Positions 1 through 8,264 of a DNA stretch of 48,877 nt are shown one piece after another; the first letter of the stretch is position 1, and every line of letters begins with the position of its first letter. The DNA comes from Yoonia sp. (GTDB lineage Bacteria > Pseudomonadota > Alphaproteobacteria > Rhodobacterales > Rhodobacteraceae). Made by a program: the position numbers and the translations under genes. Where the stretch lies: contig NZ_JAFMHR010000005.1 in NCBI RefSeq assembly GCF_017854415.1, forward strand, positions 1 to 48,877, given 5' to 3'. Below the pieces are notes generated by a model that ran no database searches, was not told where the DNA came from, and was given only the letters and a program-made list of their open reading frames with translations.

Positions 1-45
1 CCAACGGCTGCCAGCGAAAATCCCTTTTGTGACGAGGACGACCCT

Positions 46-1077
46 TTGACAGATCTCACCCGCGCCGACCTTGGATGGTCGCCGTTTTATATGTCCCAGC
101 TTGAAATCGAAGAGCTGGAAACCCTTACCCCCGCCCGCATTGCCACGGTTCACCGCGACCGCGTCGTGGGCTTTTCCAACATCGGCCCGCTGGAAATGAC
201 CCTTGACCCCGGCATCACAACTGCTGCTGTTGCCGTCGGCGATTGGGTCCTATGCGCGGTCGAACAACACCGCCTGACCCGCGTTCTTGAACGGCAAACA
301 GAGCTGACGCGCGGCACCGAATACCACACGGGCGATAAACAACTGATCGCTGCAAACCTCGATACGCTTTTCATCACCTCGTCGTGCAACAACGATTTCA
401 ACCCTGCGCGACTAGAGCGTTACCTTGCTCTTGCGCATGACGCGATGATCACACCCGTGATCCTGCTGACCAAAGCCGATCAATGCGACGATCCAGGCAG
501 CTATGTTGACCAGGCTCGCCAGCTTGGTCGCAATCTTGAAGTTGTCGCGTGCGACGCCAAAAACGATGATGTGGCCGAGGTTTTGGCGCTATGGTGCGGC
601 AAGGGTCAAACAGTTGCCTTGGCCGGATCGTCAGGCGTGGGTAAAACGACGGTTGCGAACGCGTTGACGGGCGGTAATGCGTTGACCCAGGACATCCGCG
701 AAGATGACGCGCGCGGACGGCACACGACGACTGGTCGGTCATTGCACCGCATGAAAACAGGCGGCTGGCTGATCGACACCCCCGGTATGCGCGGGCTTGG
801 CGTAGCAGAGGTCGCATATGGGATCGATGCAACTTTCCCCGAGATTTCGGAACGTGCGACGCAGTGCAAATTCCGCGACTGCGCCCACGAATCAGAGCCG
901 GGGTGCAAAGTGCAGGCTGGAATTGCGTCAGGCGATATTGACCCTGACAGGTTAGAGCGTTTTAGAAAGCTCAAACGTGAAAACGAACACGCGACCGCAA
1001 CGATTGCGCAGTCACGCGAACGGGGCCGCAAACAAGGCAAAATCTACCGTGCTGCAGTGCAGAAAAAGGGCCGCTAA
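46..1077 (+). CDS. rsgA: Ribosome small-subunit biogenesis GTPase RsgA
   Basis: Circularly permuted GTPase that acts late in 30S subunit maturation. The order of GTPase motifs is diagnostic: G4 (TKAD, residues 142-145) precedes G1 (GSSGVGKT, 194-201) and G3 (DTPG, 244-247). The C-terminal zinc knuckle is Cys274, Cys279, His281, Cys287, and the tail is rich in Lys and Arg, as expected for RNA contact. An N-terminal OB-fold segment precedes the G domain. The start used is a TTG. The frame stays open to the left edge of the window with no clear ATG, so the true start may lie outside and the gene may be 5'-truncated here. It converges on the phosphatase gene and the two stop codons overlap. Confidence 0.93.
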   Translation: MTDLTRADLGWSPFYMSQLEIEELETLTPARIATVHRDRVVGFSNIGPLEMTLDPGITTAAVAVGDWVLCAVEQHRLTRVLERQTELTRGTEYHTGDKQLIAANLDTLFITSSCNNDFNPARLERYLALAHDAMITPVILLTKADQCDDPGSYVDQARQLGRNLEVVACDAKNDDVAEVLALWCGKGQTVALAGSSGVGKTTVANALTGGNALTQDIREDDARGRHTTTGRSLHRMKTGGWLIDTPGMRGLGVAEVAYGIDATFPEISERATQCKFRDCAHESEPGCKVQAGIASGDIDPDRLERFRKLKRENEHATATIAQSRERGRKQGKIYRAAVQKKGR

Positions 1078-1589
1078 GCAGGCGCGACGTCCTGCACCGC
1101 CCAAGCCATCTGCGCGTCGGTTTCGATAGCGCATAGGCGCGCTTGGCGCAGCCTCAACAGTGCTGTGTCCGCGGGTTCGCCAGCCGCGATCATAATGCGA
1201 AGGGCAATCATGCCGGACCGACCGCAGCCGCCCATACAGTGAATCAATACGTTCTCGCCCGACTGCAATCTGGCAACCACGTCTCTGCAAATTCGAGGCC
1301 ACTCCAAACGCACTGGCACGCCAAAGTCAGGCACAGGATTATGTTGCCAGTCAATGCCCGCGCGCAGCAAGTCAGTGCCAAAGGACGTGACTTGGTTCGC
1401 CGTAAACTCCGCCATTTCAACCATCGAAATCACCAGCGCCGGTGCCCATTCCACTACTTCCGCGATGTCAGCGGCGTAGCAACCGCTGCGCCCCGGCATC
1501 GGCGATATCGCTAAGATACCGCCTGCGACAGGAACTGGATAAATCGCGAATGGTGTCAATCTGCTGGCCTCAACTTCCAAGCCTCGCAC
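1074..1589 (-). CDS. Dual-specificity / protein-tyrosine phosphatase family protein
   Basis: Small cysteine-dependent phosphatase. The signature loop HCMGGCGRSG (His117-Cys118 to Arg124, counted from the GTG at 1589) fits the HCx5R pattern, giving a thiol nucleophile and a phosphate-binding arginine. Asp88, in a PDFGVP loop upstream, is a candidate general acid. About 170 residues is normal for a stand-alone bacterial enzyme of this fold. The start is uncertain: GTG 1589 has little Shine-Dalgarno support, whereas a TTG at 1559 lies about 8 nt after a GAGG and gives a protein starting just before FAIYPVPVAGG, the part that looks conserved. The substrate cannot be told from sequence. It is divergent from the DUF202 gene. 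Confidence 0.8.
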   Translation of the reverse strand: MRGLEVEASRLTPFAIYPVPVAGGILAISPMPGRSGCYAADIAEVVEWAPALVISMVEMAEFTANQVTSFGTDLLRAGIDWQHNPVPDFGVPVRLEWPRICRDVVARLQSGENVLIHCMGGCGRSGMIALRIMIAAGEPADTALLRLRQARLCAIETDAQMAWAVQDVAPA

Positions 1590-1606
1590 TCTGCAAGAAC
1601 TCTGCT

Positions 1607-1981
1607 ATGTCTACGCGTATGTCAGAAGAAAACAAACAATCGCAAAAGCGCACCGACTGGGCCGAAGATCGCACGATCATGGCCAACGAGCGCACCTTTT
1701 CCAGCTGGATGGGTACGGGACTTGGCGCAATCGGTGTCGCGATCGGCTTGAAGGCCGTGTTCGGCGCATTTGAACCAACATGGGCTGCCAAACTGGTTGC
1801 AACGATCTTTCTTGGTGTAGCCATCGCAATATTCTGGTCTGCCAGAAATCAAGCCTGCCAAACCTTTGCACGTCTCAGCGAACGCGATGTCGAGGCCACG
1901 TCATCGCGCAATTACACGCGTCTTGCGACCATCATGACATTTGCGGCAGTTGCGACCGGTGTGATCTTGTGGTCGCTTTGA
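1607..1981 (+). CDS. DUF202 family inner-membrane protein (YidH-like)
   Basis: About 124-residue membrane protein with the DUF202 hallmark of a charged N-terminus running into ANERTFSSWMGTG and then three hydrophobic segments (roughly residues 40-60, 65-85 and 103-122). The family is widespread, small and of unknown molecular function. ATG 1607 or ATG 1619 are the plausible starts. The longer open frame to 1442 would run through the phosphatase gene and has no family resemblance, so it was not used. Only about 17-47 bp separate it from the divergent phosphatase start, so promoters must overlap coding sequence. Confidence 0.8.
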   Translation: MSTRMSEENKQSQKRTDWAEDRTIMANERTFSSWMGTGLGAIGVAIGLKAVFGAFEPTWAAKLVATIFLGVAIAIFWSARNQACQTFARLSERDVEATSSRNYTRLATIMTFAAVATGVILWSL

Positions 1982-2047
1982 TCAGCTAGACCTTAGCGGT
2001 CGCTGCCCCTAGTCTTACCGGACGCCCGAATCCTTGCGAAAGCCGCT

Positions 2048-3793
2048 ATGACCGATCAACCAACCTATCAAGTGCTCGCCCGTAAATACCGGCCTGAAAC
2101 CTTTGCCGATATGGTTGGGCAAGACGCCATGGTGCGCACCCTCAAGAATGCGTTTGCTGCCGACCGGATTGCGCAAGCGTTCATCATGACGGGTATTCGC
2201 GGCACAGGTAAAACCACGACGGCGCGGATCATTGCAAAGGGCATGAACTGCATCGGATTAGATGGCACCAGCGGCCCGACAACCGAACCTTGCGGGAAAT
2301 GCGAACATTGCGTCGCCATCATGGAAGGGCGTCACGTTGACGTCATGGAAATGGATGCCGCATCCCGGACAGGTGTCGGCGACATTCGTGAAATTATCGA
2401 TAGCGTGCATTACCGCGCGGCCTCTGCACGCTTTAAGATCTACATCATTGACGAAGTTCACATGCTGTCCAAGAACGCGTTTAACGCGTTGTTGAAGACG
2501 CTTGAAGAACCGCCAGAACATGTGAAATTTATCTTTGCGACAACCGAAATCCGGCAAGTTCCGGTGACTGTCCTGTCGCGCTGTCAGCGTTTTGATTTGC
2601 GACGGATTGAACCTGAAACACAGATCGCCTTGCTGCGCAAAATCGCGACTGCCGAAGGTGCCGAGATCACGGACGAGGCACTGGCGCTGATTACACGCGC
2701 TGCCGAAGGATCAGCGCGCGACGCGCAATCGCTGCTGGATCAAGCAATCAGCCATGGTGCTGGCGAAACATCGGCGGATCAAGTGCGCGCGATGCTTGGC
2801 CTTGCCGATCGTGGACGGGTGCTTGACCTATTCGATTTGATCCTGAAGGGCGAAGCTGCCGCCGCCCTAACCGAACTGTCCGGCCAATATGCCGACGGCG
2901 CCGATCCCATGGCCGTCCTGCGCGATCTGGCAGAAGTCTGTCACTGGATCAGCGTAATCAAGATTACCCCCGAAGCGGCTGAAGACCCGACAATCAGCCC
3001 GGATGAGCGGACACGCGGCCAAGCAATGGCTGCCGATCTGCCGATGCGCGTGATGTCGCGGATGTGGCAAATGCTGCTCAAGGCGCTCGAAGAAGTCGCG
3101 ATGGCCCCGAACGCGATGATGGCCGCTGAAATGGCTGTGATCCGCCTGACCCATGTAGCCGACCTGCCCAGCCCCGAAGAACTGGTGCGCAAACTGCAAG
3201 ACGCGACACCACCCCCGAGCGGTCCATCTGGTGGACGCCCTGCCCCACATGCAGGCGGTGCAACCGCGATATCCCGCACACCTGCACCCACACATTCCGG
3301 CCCTGGCGGGCCAAGTGCCTCTGGCGCACAAACAGCCGTCGCGCTGCAGACTGACCCGCTGCATCATTATGCCAGGTTCGAGGATGTGGTCGAACTGATC
3401 CGCATGCACCGCGACGTGAAATTGTTGGTCGAGGTCGAAACCGGTCTGCGGTTGGTCAGCTATCAACCTGGCCGGATCGAGGTAAACCCAACCGCTGACG
3501 CAGCACGCGATCTGGTGGGCCGGCTTGGTGCGCGCCTGCAAGCGTGGACCGGCAATCGCTGGGCAATCAGCGTAGTGGACGGGGGTGCCCCAACAATTGC
3601 GGAAACCCGCGACGCAGCTGAAAATGCCGTGCGCGCCGAGGCAGAGGCGCATCCCCTTGTTCAAGCTGTGATTGCAGCCTTTCCCAAGGCAAAAATCACT
3701 GACATTCGTACAGAGGCTGATAAGACACTTGACGCCCTGACCGACGCACTTCCGGAAGTAGACGAGGAGTGGGACCCGTTCGACGAAGATTAA
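2048..3793 (+). CDS. dnaX: DNA polymerase III subunit gamma/tau
   Basis: Clamp-loader ATPase of the replicative polymerase. Walker A is GIRGTGKT (49-56), the zinc-binding cysteines are Cys68, Cys82, Cys85 and Cys88, Walker B is DEVH (135-138), and the sensor/arginine-finger segment ends in SRCQRFDLRR. AAA+ and lid domains are followed by a Pro/Gly/Ala-rich linker (about 390-440) and a tau-like C-terminal domain ending in a very acidic tail. At 581 residues this is the full-length tau form; I saw no A-rich slippery sequence that would give a programmed gamma product. It heads the dnaX - small membrane protein - ybaB - recR cluster, whose association is conserved in many bacteria. Confidence 0.97.
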   Translation: MTDQPTYQVLARKYRPETFADMVGQDAMVRTLKNAFAADRIAQAFIMTGIRGTGKTTTARIIAKGMNCIGLDGTSGPTTEPCGKCEHCVAIMEGRHVDVMEMDAASRTGVGDIREIIDSVHYRAASARFKIYIIDEVHMLSKNAFNALLKTLEEPPEHVKFIFATTEIRQVPVTVLSRCQRFDLRRIEPETQIALLRKIATAEGAEITDEALALITRAAEGSARDAQSLLDQAISHGAGETSADQVRAMLGLADRGRVLDLFDLILKGEAAAALTELSGQYADGADPMAVLRDLAEVCHWISVIKITPEAAEDPTISPDERTRGQAMAADLPMRVMSRMWQMLLKALEEVAMAPNAMMAAEMAVIRLTHVADLPSPEELVRKLQDATPPPSGPSGGRPAPHAGGATAISRTPAPTHSGPGGPSASGAQTAVALQTDPLHHYARFEDVVELIRMHRDVKLLVEVETGLRLVSYQPGRIEVNPTADAARDLVGRLGARLQAWTGNRWAISVVDGGAPTIAETRDAAENAVRAEAEAHPLVQAVIAAFPKAKITDIRTEADKTLDALTDALPEVDEEWDPFDED

Positions 3794-4170
3794 CCACTGC
3801 CGCTGCACTTGTATTTCCAGCCCCTGCTTGGGCAGAGGTCTGCGAAGACCTGCGCCCCAACTGGGACGGCACCATGATGTCGGGCATGGACGAACTGCTG
3901 CACTTGTTTCAGACACCGCTGGTTTTGTTGCTGGTTCTCGCTACGGCGTTAGCAGTGCGATTTCGCCGCGAATGGGGCGGTGTCGCCGTCGTTGTTGGCT
4001 GGAGCCTTGCAACCTTTTTATTAACCGGAACAGGTGGCAGCTACGGCATCATGGATATCGGCCGCGTCGAGGGTTGCGTGGGCAGCCCCGCGCTTTTCAT
4101 TGCAGTTGCTGTAGCGGTATGTATCGGTGTAGTCCTCTACACAGCACCGCGGCAGCGCGGAAAAGAATGA
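3769..4170 (+). CDS. Small exported/membrane protein downstream of dnaX
   Basis: Function not recognised. The 133-residue protein starts with a short Arg-rich stretch and a signal-like segment ending in PAPAWA before EVCEDL. Two hydrophobic segments follow (about 48-65 and 70-88) and a third near the C-terminus (about 105-125), with Cys25 and Cys102 possibly paired. The GTG at 3769 lies inside the end of dnaX (25-nt overlap), with GGAAG 10 nt upstream, so it is probably translationally coupled to dnaX. Similar short proteins follow dnaX in other Rhodobacterales as far as I recall. An overlapping 118-aa frame (3828-4184) lacks this organisation and is treated as a shadow. Confidence 0.7.
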   Translation: MGPVRRRLTTAAALVFPAPAWAEVCEDLRPNWDGTMMSGMDELLHLFQTPLVLLLVLATALAVRFRREWGGVAVVVGWSLATFLLTGTGGSYGIMDIGRVEGCVGSPALFIAVAVAVCIGVVLYTAPRQRGKE

Positions 4171-4185
4171 CGGGAGATCGATAAA

Positions 4186-4530
4186 ATGCTTAAGGGACTT
4201 GGTGGGCTTGGCGATATGGCCAAGATGATGAAGCAAGCACAAGAAATGCAGGGCAAAATGGCCCAGATGCAGGACGACCTTGAAAATATCATGGTCGAAG
4301 GCGTCAGTGGCGCGGGCCTTGTTAAGGCAACCGCAACTGCAAAAGGCGAATTGAAGGGCCTGAACATCGACCCGTCGATCTTTAACGGTGACGACAAAGA
4401 AGTCGTCGAAGACCTGATCCTTGCCGCAATCAAGGACGCGCAAAGCAAAGCGACCGCGCGCGCCCAAGAAGAAATGGGCAAAATGACCGAAGGTCTTGGC
4501 CTCCCTCCAGGCATGAACCTGCCGTTCTAA
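4186..4530 (+). CDS. ybaB: YbaB/EbfC family nucleoid-associated protein
   Basis: 114-residue DNA-binding protein of the YbaB/EbfC family, normally a dimer shaped like tweezers and encoded between dnaX and recR. The N-terminus is rich in Gly and Met (MLKGLGGLGDMAKMM), the middle is a Gln/Met-rich helix, then comes the conserved core around GAGLVKATATAKGE, and a C-terminal helix ends in GLGLPPGMNLPF. All are typical of the family. A good Shine-Dalgarno (GGGAG) lies 8-9 nt before the ATG. The TAA stop shares its last A with the ATG of the next gene. Confidence 0.93.
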   Translation: MLKGLGGLGDMAKMMKQAQEMQGKMAQMQDDLENIMVEGVSGAGLVKATATAKGELKGLNIDPSIFNGDDKEVVEDLILAAIKDAQSKATARAQEEMGKMTEGLGLPPGMNLPF

Positions 4531-4889
4531 TGATGCGTGTTTTTTACTCTCAGAGAGATGCGGCGACGCATCCTCTTACAGTTGAAGGAGCTATCGAAGT
4601 TTTGGAAACGGCACGGAACGCGTGTATTGCACAGTTCTCGATTGCTTTTACCGCGACTGTAGTGCTGGGTTGGATTGCCGAAACTTCGTACGGGCCTGCC
4701 GCAAGTATTTTCCAATTGATCGCAAGCATATCTTTTTTATGTGCCATTGGTGCTGGATACGCACTTTGGTCGCACTTCAAAGAACGCGCATCCGTCTTCA
4801 ACAACCTTGAAACCGAATTGGTGAATGGGACCTCTGCAGAGAGCTTTTGGAGAATGCACGATGGTATTTTCCCGATCGGGTTAAAATAA
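4530..4889 (+). CDS. Hypothetical two-TM membrane protein inserted between ybaB and recR
   Basis: Unrecognised 119-residue protein. Two hydrophobic segments are visible (about residues 35-52 and 60-82) between a polar N-terminus and a soluble C-terminal tail. Its first ATG (4530) overlaps the ybaB stop, with a second ATG directly after it, so translation is probably coupled. Hand counts over four 60-base lines give about 48% G+C, against about 58% for a line in ybaB and visibly higher values in recR. ybaB and recR are usually direct neighbours, so this gene looks like an insertion of different origin. No family assignment is possible by eye. Confidence 0.6.
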   Translation: MMRVFYSQRDAATHPLTVEGAIEVLETARNACIAQFSIAFTATVVLGWIAETSYGPAASIFQLIASISFLCAIGAGYALWSHFKERASVFNNLETELVNGTSAESFWRMHDGIFPIGLK

Positions 4890-4894
4890 AATAT

Positions 4895-5491
4895 ATGTCA
4901 AAAAACGGCAACCAAGACCTCGACAACCTGATCGCATTGATGGCGAAACTGCCCGGGCTGGGACCACGTTCAGCCCGACGCGCGGTTTTGCATTTGATCA
5001 AAAAACGGTCGTTGCTCCTGATACCATTGGCTGACGCGATGCAGCAGGTGGGAGCGACGGTGCGCGAATGTCTGAATTGCGGAAACGTTTGTACGGATGA
5101 CATTTGCGATATTTGCGCGTCCGAAAAACGTGGCATTGGCCAGATTGCAGTCGTCGAAGATGTGGCCGATCTGTGGGCGATGGAACGCGCGCAAGTGTTC
5201 AAAGGACGCTATCATGTATTGGGCGGTACTTTGTCAGCGCTTGATGCGGTTGGACCGGACGAGCTGCGCATTCCCAAGTTGATCGACCGGATCAAAACCG
5301 AAGAAGTGACCGAAGTAATTCTGGCCCTTGCAGCTACAATCGACGGGCAGACGACGGCACATTACATCGCTGATCAGTTGTCTGGCATCGCGGTCACATC
5401 ACTTGCGCAGGGTGTGCCTGTGGGCGGTGAATTAGATTATCTGGACGACGGCACGATCACTGCGGCGCTAAATGCGCGTAAAGCAATCTAG
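4895..5491 (+). CDS. recR: Recombination mediator protein RecR
   Basis: RecF-pathway protein that with RecO loads RecA onto SSB-coated single-stranded DNA. The 198-residue product has the helix-hairpin-helix [11 protein letters not shown] (19-29), a C4 zinc finger (Cys59, Cys62, Cys71, Cys74), a Toprim domain starting at VVED (about 87) with [12 protein letters not shown], and a C-terminal segment containing [15 protein letters not shown]. The ATG at 4895 gives the normal family length; the in-frame extension to 4847 overlaps the preceding gene and is unneeded. No convincing Shine-Dalgarno lies before this ATG (the region is A/T-rich), which may mean coupling to the upstream gene. Confidence 0.96.
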   Translation: MSKNGNQDLDNLIALMAKLPGLGPRSARRAVLHLIKKRSLLLIPLADAMQQVGATVRECLNCGNVCTDDICDICASEKRGIGQIAVVEDVADLWAMERAQVFKGRYHVLGGTLSALDAVGPDELRIPKLIDRIKTEEVTEVILALAATIDGQTTAHYIADQLSGIAVTSLAQGVPVGGELDYLDDGTITAALNARKAI

Positions 5492-5547
5492 ACGTCGACG
5501 CCAAAGCGCAGTTTTTTGCGACCCAACCCGCACAAAGGATCAAACCT

Positions 5548-6165
5548 ATGGCCAACGCTACCTTCTGGGACAAAGCTGCCCAAAAATATGCCGCATCGAA
5601 GATCGCTGATATGGGCGGGTACGAAGAAACTTTGGACCGAACCCGTCGTTTTTTGGGTCCAGAGGATCATCTGCTTGAAATCGGTTGCGGCACAGGAAGC
5701 ACCGCACTGAAACTCGCCCCGTCTGTTGGGCAACTGACGGCCACTGATATCTCGGGGGAAATGCTCGCGATTGCTAACGAAAAGCTGCGTGCTACTGATC
5801 TGGCGAACCTGCACTTTGTGCAGTCCGAAGCAACCAAGCCGATTGAAGGTGGCCCCTTTGACGCTATCTGCGCGTTTAGCTTGTTACACTTGCTGGATGA
5901 TCTGGACGCGGGGCTGGCGCATTTTCACAGCCTACTGAAACCCGATGGCATGCTCATCACCAAAACAGCGTGCTTGCGCGACATGAGCGTTGCAATGGCC
6001 CCGCTCATCAAGGTGATGCAGTGGCTTGGCAAAGCGCCAGATGTTATTATCTTCACCGCGCCGCAGCTAGAGGCCGCATTCGAGAAAGCGGGATTTGAAC
6101 TGGTTGAAACCGGCTATCACGGCAAAACGAAATCAACGCGGTTCATTGCGGCACGGCGCAAATAA
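5548..6165 (+). CDS. Class I SAM-dependent methyltransferase
   Basis: 205-residue Rossmann-fold methyltransferase. Motif I LLEIGCGTGS (42-51) binds S-adenosylmethionine, followed by the acidic residue of motif II in TATDISGEM and by FDAICAFSLLHLLDD, a motif IV-like stretch. The C-terminal part (KPDGMLITKT and after) matches the UbiE/type 11 methyltransferase layout. The substrate cannot be inferred; nothing nearby points to a pathway. AAAGGA lies about 8 nt before the ATG. The stop codon lies in the base of a hairpin that probably terminates the convergent trcR gene. Confidence 0.85.
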   Translation: MANATFWDKAAQKYAASKIADMGGYEETLDRTRRFLGPEDHLLEIGCGTGSTALKLAPSVGQLTATDISGEMLAIANEKLRATDLANLHFVQSEATKPIEGGPFDAICAFSLLHLLDDLDAGLAHFHSLLKPDGMLITKTACLRDMSVAMAPLIKVMQWLGKAPDVIIFTAPQLEAAFEKAGFELVETGYHGKTKSTRFIAARRK

Positions 6166-6194
6166 AAAGGCGCCACATTCGAAAATGCAGCGCC
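6164..6194 (-). terminator. Rho-independent terminator of trcR
   Basis: Inverted repeat GGCGC (6169-6173) / GCGCC (6190-6194) with an inner CATT/AATG pair and a CGAA loop. Read on the minus strand it is followed by a T5 run (A5 at 6164-6168 on the plus strand), the classical order for a terminator of the minus-strand gene. The plus side has no T-run. Confidence 0.7.
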
Positions 6195-6220
6195 CAATAG
6201 CACCTTAGTGCTACGGTAGT

Positions 6221-6973
6221 TTAGTCTTTATCGTCTGCATCATCAGGCAGGTTAAAGAAGCTGTCCGCGTCTTTGACATCGCGCGTGTCAACTTCTTCCT
6301 CATCGTCATCATTGCTGTCAGACAGGCTAAAGGTTTCCAGTCCGGCCATCGCAGATGGCATTTTCGGCTCTGCCGCCATGCCAAGTGACTGCTCTGTGCT
6401 AACCAGCTTGCGACGCTCATCATCAGTCATCGCCTCGCCATCTTTGGCCTTTTTAGCATTTGCTTTTTGCACGGCCGCGTCCAGCTCTGACTGCTTACAA
6501 AGGCCTAGGGCGACCGGATCGATTGGATCAATGTTGTTGATGTTCCAGTGCGTCCGCTCGCGGATTGCCTGAATTGTTGGCTTTGTTGTGCCGACCAGCT
6601 TGGAAATTTGACCGTCTGTCAGTTCGGGGTGGAATTTAACCAGCCAATAGATCGACGCAGGACGGTCCTGACGCTTGGACAATGGCGTGTAACGCGGGCC
6701 ACGGCGCTTTTCTTCGCCAGTCGCAGCAGCGTAGAACTTAAGCTTAAGCTGGTGCGCTGGATCGGCTTCGGCTTTGTCCAGTTCTTCTTGGGTCAACTGA
6801 TTGTTGGCGATCGGGTCAAAGCCCTTTACGCCAGTCGCCACATCACCGTCAGCAATGCCTTGCACTTCCAATTCATGGAAACCGCAGAAATTCGCGATTT
6901 GCTTGAAGGTCAGCGTTGTGTTGTCGCAAAGCCAAACAGCAGTCGCTTTGGCCATAATCGGTTTATCGGACAT
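6221..6973 (-). CDS. trcR: Cell-cycle transcriptional regulator TrcR (DUF1013)
   Basis: 250-residue alphaproteobacterial protein of the DUF1013 family. From the literature, the Caulobacter member (TrcR) travels with RNA polymerase and affects cell-cycle gene expression. The N-terminus MAKATAVWLCDN with FKQIANFCGFHELEV (23-37) looks like a first helix-turn-helix. A second is seen at DGQISKLVGTTKPTIQAIRE (120-139). The C-terminus (219-250) is strikingly acidic, rich in Asp and Glu. No partner genes are adjacent: it converges on the methyltransferase gene and is divergent from RNase T2. The start at 6973 gives MSDKPIMAKATA, the form expected for the family. Confidence 0.9.
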   Translation of the reverse strand: MSDKPIMAKATAVWLCDNTTLTFKQIANFCGFHELEVQGIADGDVATGVKGFDPIANNQLTQEELDKAEADPAHQLKLKFYAAATGEEKRRGPRYTPLSKRQDRPASIYWLVKFHPELTDGQISKLVGTTKPTIQAIRERTHWNINNIDPIDPVALGLCKQSELDAAVQKANAKKAKDGEAMTDDERRKLVSTEQSLGMAAEPKMPSAMAGLETFSLSDSNDDDEEEVDTRDVKDADSFFNLPDDADDKD

Positions 6974-7110
6974 CTTTCATCTCCATCTTATCAGCAGACA
7001 AGCCTCTCCCACGCCCTTAAGTTGGGCAGACTGCACTGGCAGCCGGGTTCGCATTGTCGGGGAACTTGGCAACTGTATAGTGACTGGCAAACCGATAGGA
7101 AAGATCAAAA

Positions 7111-7740
7111 ATGTACCGCTTGTTTGCCCTGCTTTGTTTGCTGGCCGCACCCCTATCCGCCCAAGACCGCGCGGGTGACTTTGATTATTACGTCATGTCG
7201 TTGTCGTGGTCGGCCAATTGGTGCGCTCTTGAGGGGGACGACCGCAATTCCCCGCAATGCGATCCAGACGCCAATTTTGGATGGATTCTGCACGGGCTAT
7301 GGCCGCAATATGAGCGTGGCTATCCTGCCAATTGCAACACTGCGATACGTCCGCCTACGCGCAGTGATACCAGTGCAATGGCCGATATCATGGGCACTTC
7401 TGGGCTGGCTTGGCATCAATGGCGTAAACACGGGGTTTGCAGCGGTTTGTCGTCTGACGACTACTATGCGCTGTCCCGACAAGCATATGGCAAGATCACC
7501 CGACCAGAGGTTTTTCGCGAATTGGCCCGCCAAGTTACGCTACCTGCTTTGTTGGTCGAAGATGCGTTTATCGCGGAAAATCCAGAGCTTGAAGCAAATC
7601 AAATCACGATCACCTGCAAATCAGGTTACATCCAAGAGGCGCGTATCTGTTTGACGCGCGATCTGAAGTTTCGCGATTGTGGACGTGATGTCGTCCGCGA
7701 TTGCACCATGACCAACGCACAGTTTGATCCCATGCGCTGA
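7111..7740 (+). CDS. Secreted ribonuclease T2 family protein
   Basis: 209-residue RNase T2 with a cleavable signal peptide (about 1-18, ending PLSAQ). The two active-site segments are HGLWPQ (61-66, His61) and HQWRKHGVC (102-110, His102 and His107). Eight cysteines are spread as expected for disulfide-bonded periplasmic enzymes. In classical T2 enzymes the second segment reads HE(W/F)xKHG; here the Glu is Gln103, a change I believe recurs in related alphaproteobacteria. It would cleave RNA via a 2',3'-cyclic phosphate, probably for periplasmic scavenging. Start supported by AGGAAAG upstream. It is followed directly by a strong bidirectional terminator. Confidence 0.9.
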   Translation: MYRLFALLCLLAAPLSAQDRAGDFDYYVMSLSWSANWCALEGDDRNSPQCDPDANFGWILHGLWPQYERGYPANCNTAIRPPTRSDTSAMADIMGTSGLAWHQWRKHGVCSGLSSDDYYALSRQAYGKITRPEVFRELARQVTLPALLVEDAFIAENPELEANQITITCKSGYIQEARICLTRDLKFRDCGRDVVRDCTMTNAQFDPMR

Positions 7741-7743
7741 CGC

Positions 7744-7773
7744 AAAAAAGGCATCAGTTATCTGATGCCTTTT
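7744..7773. terminator. Bidirectional rho-independent terminator
   Basis: Perfect 8-bp stem GGCATCAG (7750-7757) / CTGATGCC (7762-7769) with a TTAT loop, preceded by A6 (7744-7749) and followed by T4. It has a T-run in either reading direction and sits between the convergent RNase T2 and lipoprotein genes. Confidence 0.9.
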
Positions 7774-7796
7774 CGGTAATCTTCGCCAGCTTGGGC

Positions 7797-8108
7797 TTAG
7801 GAACCTGTGTTCACAGGCTCTTGTTCGGCCATCACCATGCTACCATCTTTGAGCATGACCTCGCCGCGCGCGTCCTGACACTTTGGTGTTCCATCGCGGT
7901 TTAGCCGTGGTGTCATAAAGCCTTCAAGGCCGTCATCAATATACCAGTGCTGGCAGCCATCCGGATCAATCCAGACGTTTGCCACGCCGTCACGTAGGAA
8001 CCCACCGTCGATGCCGCCATCCGTTATATCGTCCGCATCACCTGACCGCTCGCAGGCGACCAAGGCTGTCGCTGCCAAAACCAAGATTACACTTCTTAAA
8101 AAAACCAT
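7797..8108 (-). CDS. Small putative lipoprotein
   Basis: 103-residue protein starting MVFLRSVILVLAATALVAC; LVAC fits a lipobox, with Cys at about residue 19 as the lipidation site. The mature part is hydrophilic and acidic, with two further cysteines (in DGCQHWY and PKCQDA) and a WYIDDGLEGFMTPRLN segment. I do not recognise a function. The ATG at 8108 was chosen because it places the signal peptide at the N-terminus; the open frame extends to 8198 without resemblance to any export signal. The closest Shine-Dalgarno-like AAAGGA is about 15 nt upstream, further than usual. Confidence 0.7.
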   Translation of the reverse strand: MVFLRSVILVLAATALVACERSGDADDITDGGIDGGFLRDGVANVWIDPDGCQHWYIDDGLEGFMTPRLNRDGTPKCQDARGEVMLKDGSMVMAEQEPVNTGS

Positions 8109-8264
8109 GTGTTCAAAACCATTTCCTTTGTGCGATTCGCGCGTCAATTCTTTCGATAAACAATAATCTGACGACGGCCATTGGTCCACTGCCAGCACCT
8201 ATTTTGAGCTAAAACTACCCTTAAAGTCATGGGTTTTCGGACTTCTGCGCCATAATCACCCGGT

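Noticed and set aside
1-45. End of an upstream gene overlapping rsgA
   Set aside because: Two other frames end at 32 and 49, but with fewer than 17 codons visible neither can be told from chance.
1982-2047. Small SRP RNA gene upstream of dnaX
   Set aside because: The 66-bp gap contains none of the conserved GGAAGCAGCC-type SRP RNA core. The leader of ffh at 47550-47751 also lacks it.
2048-3793. Programmed -1 frameshift giving gamma in dnaX
   Set aside because: No A-AAA-AAG-type slippery heptamer followed by a stem was found in the linker region.
2867-3916. 349-aa minus-strand open frame
   Set aside because: It is antisense to dnaX, with Cys/Trp-rich composition and no family resemblance.
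6548-7654. 368-aa plus-strand open frame
   Set aside because: It runs antisense through trcR and out of frame through RNase T2; both of those have clear motifs.
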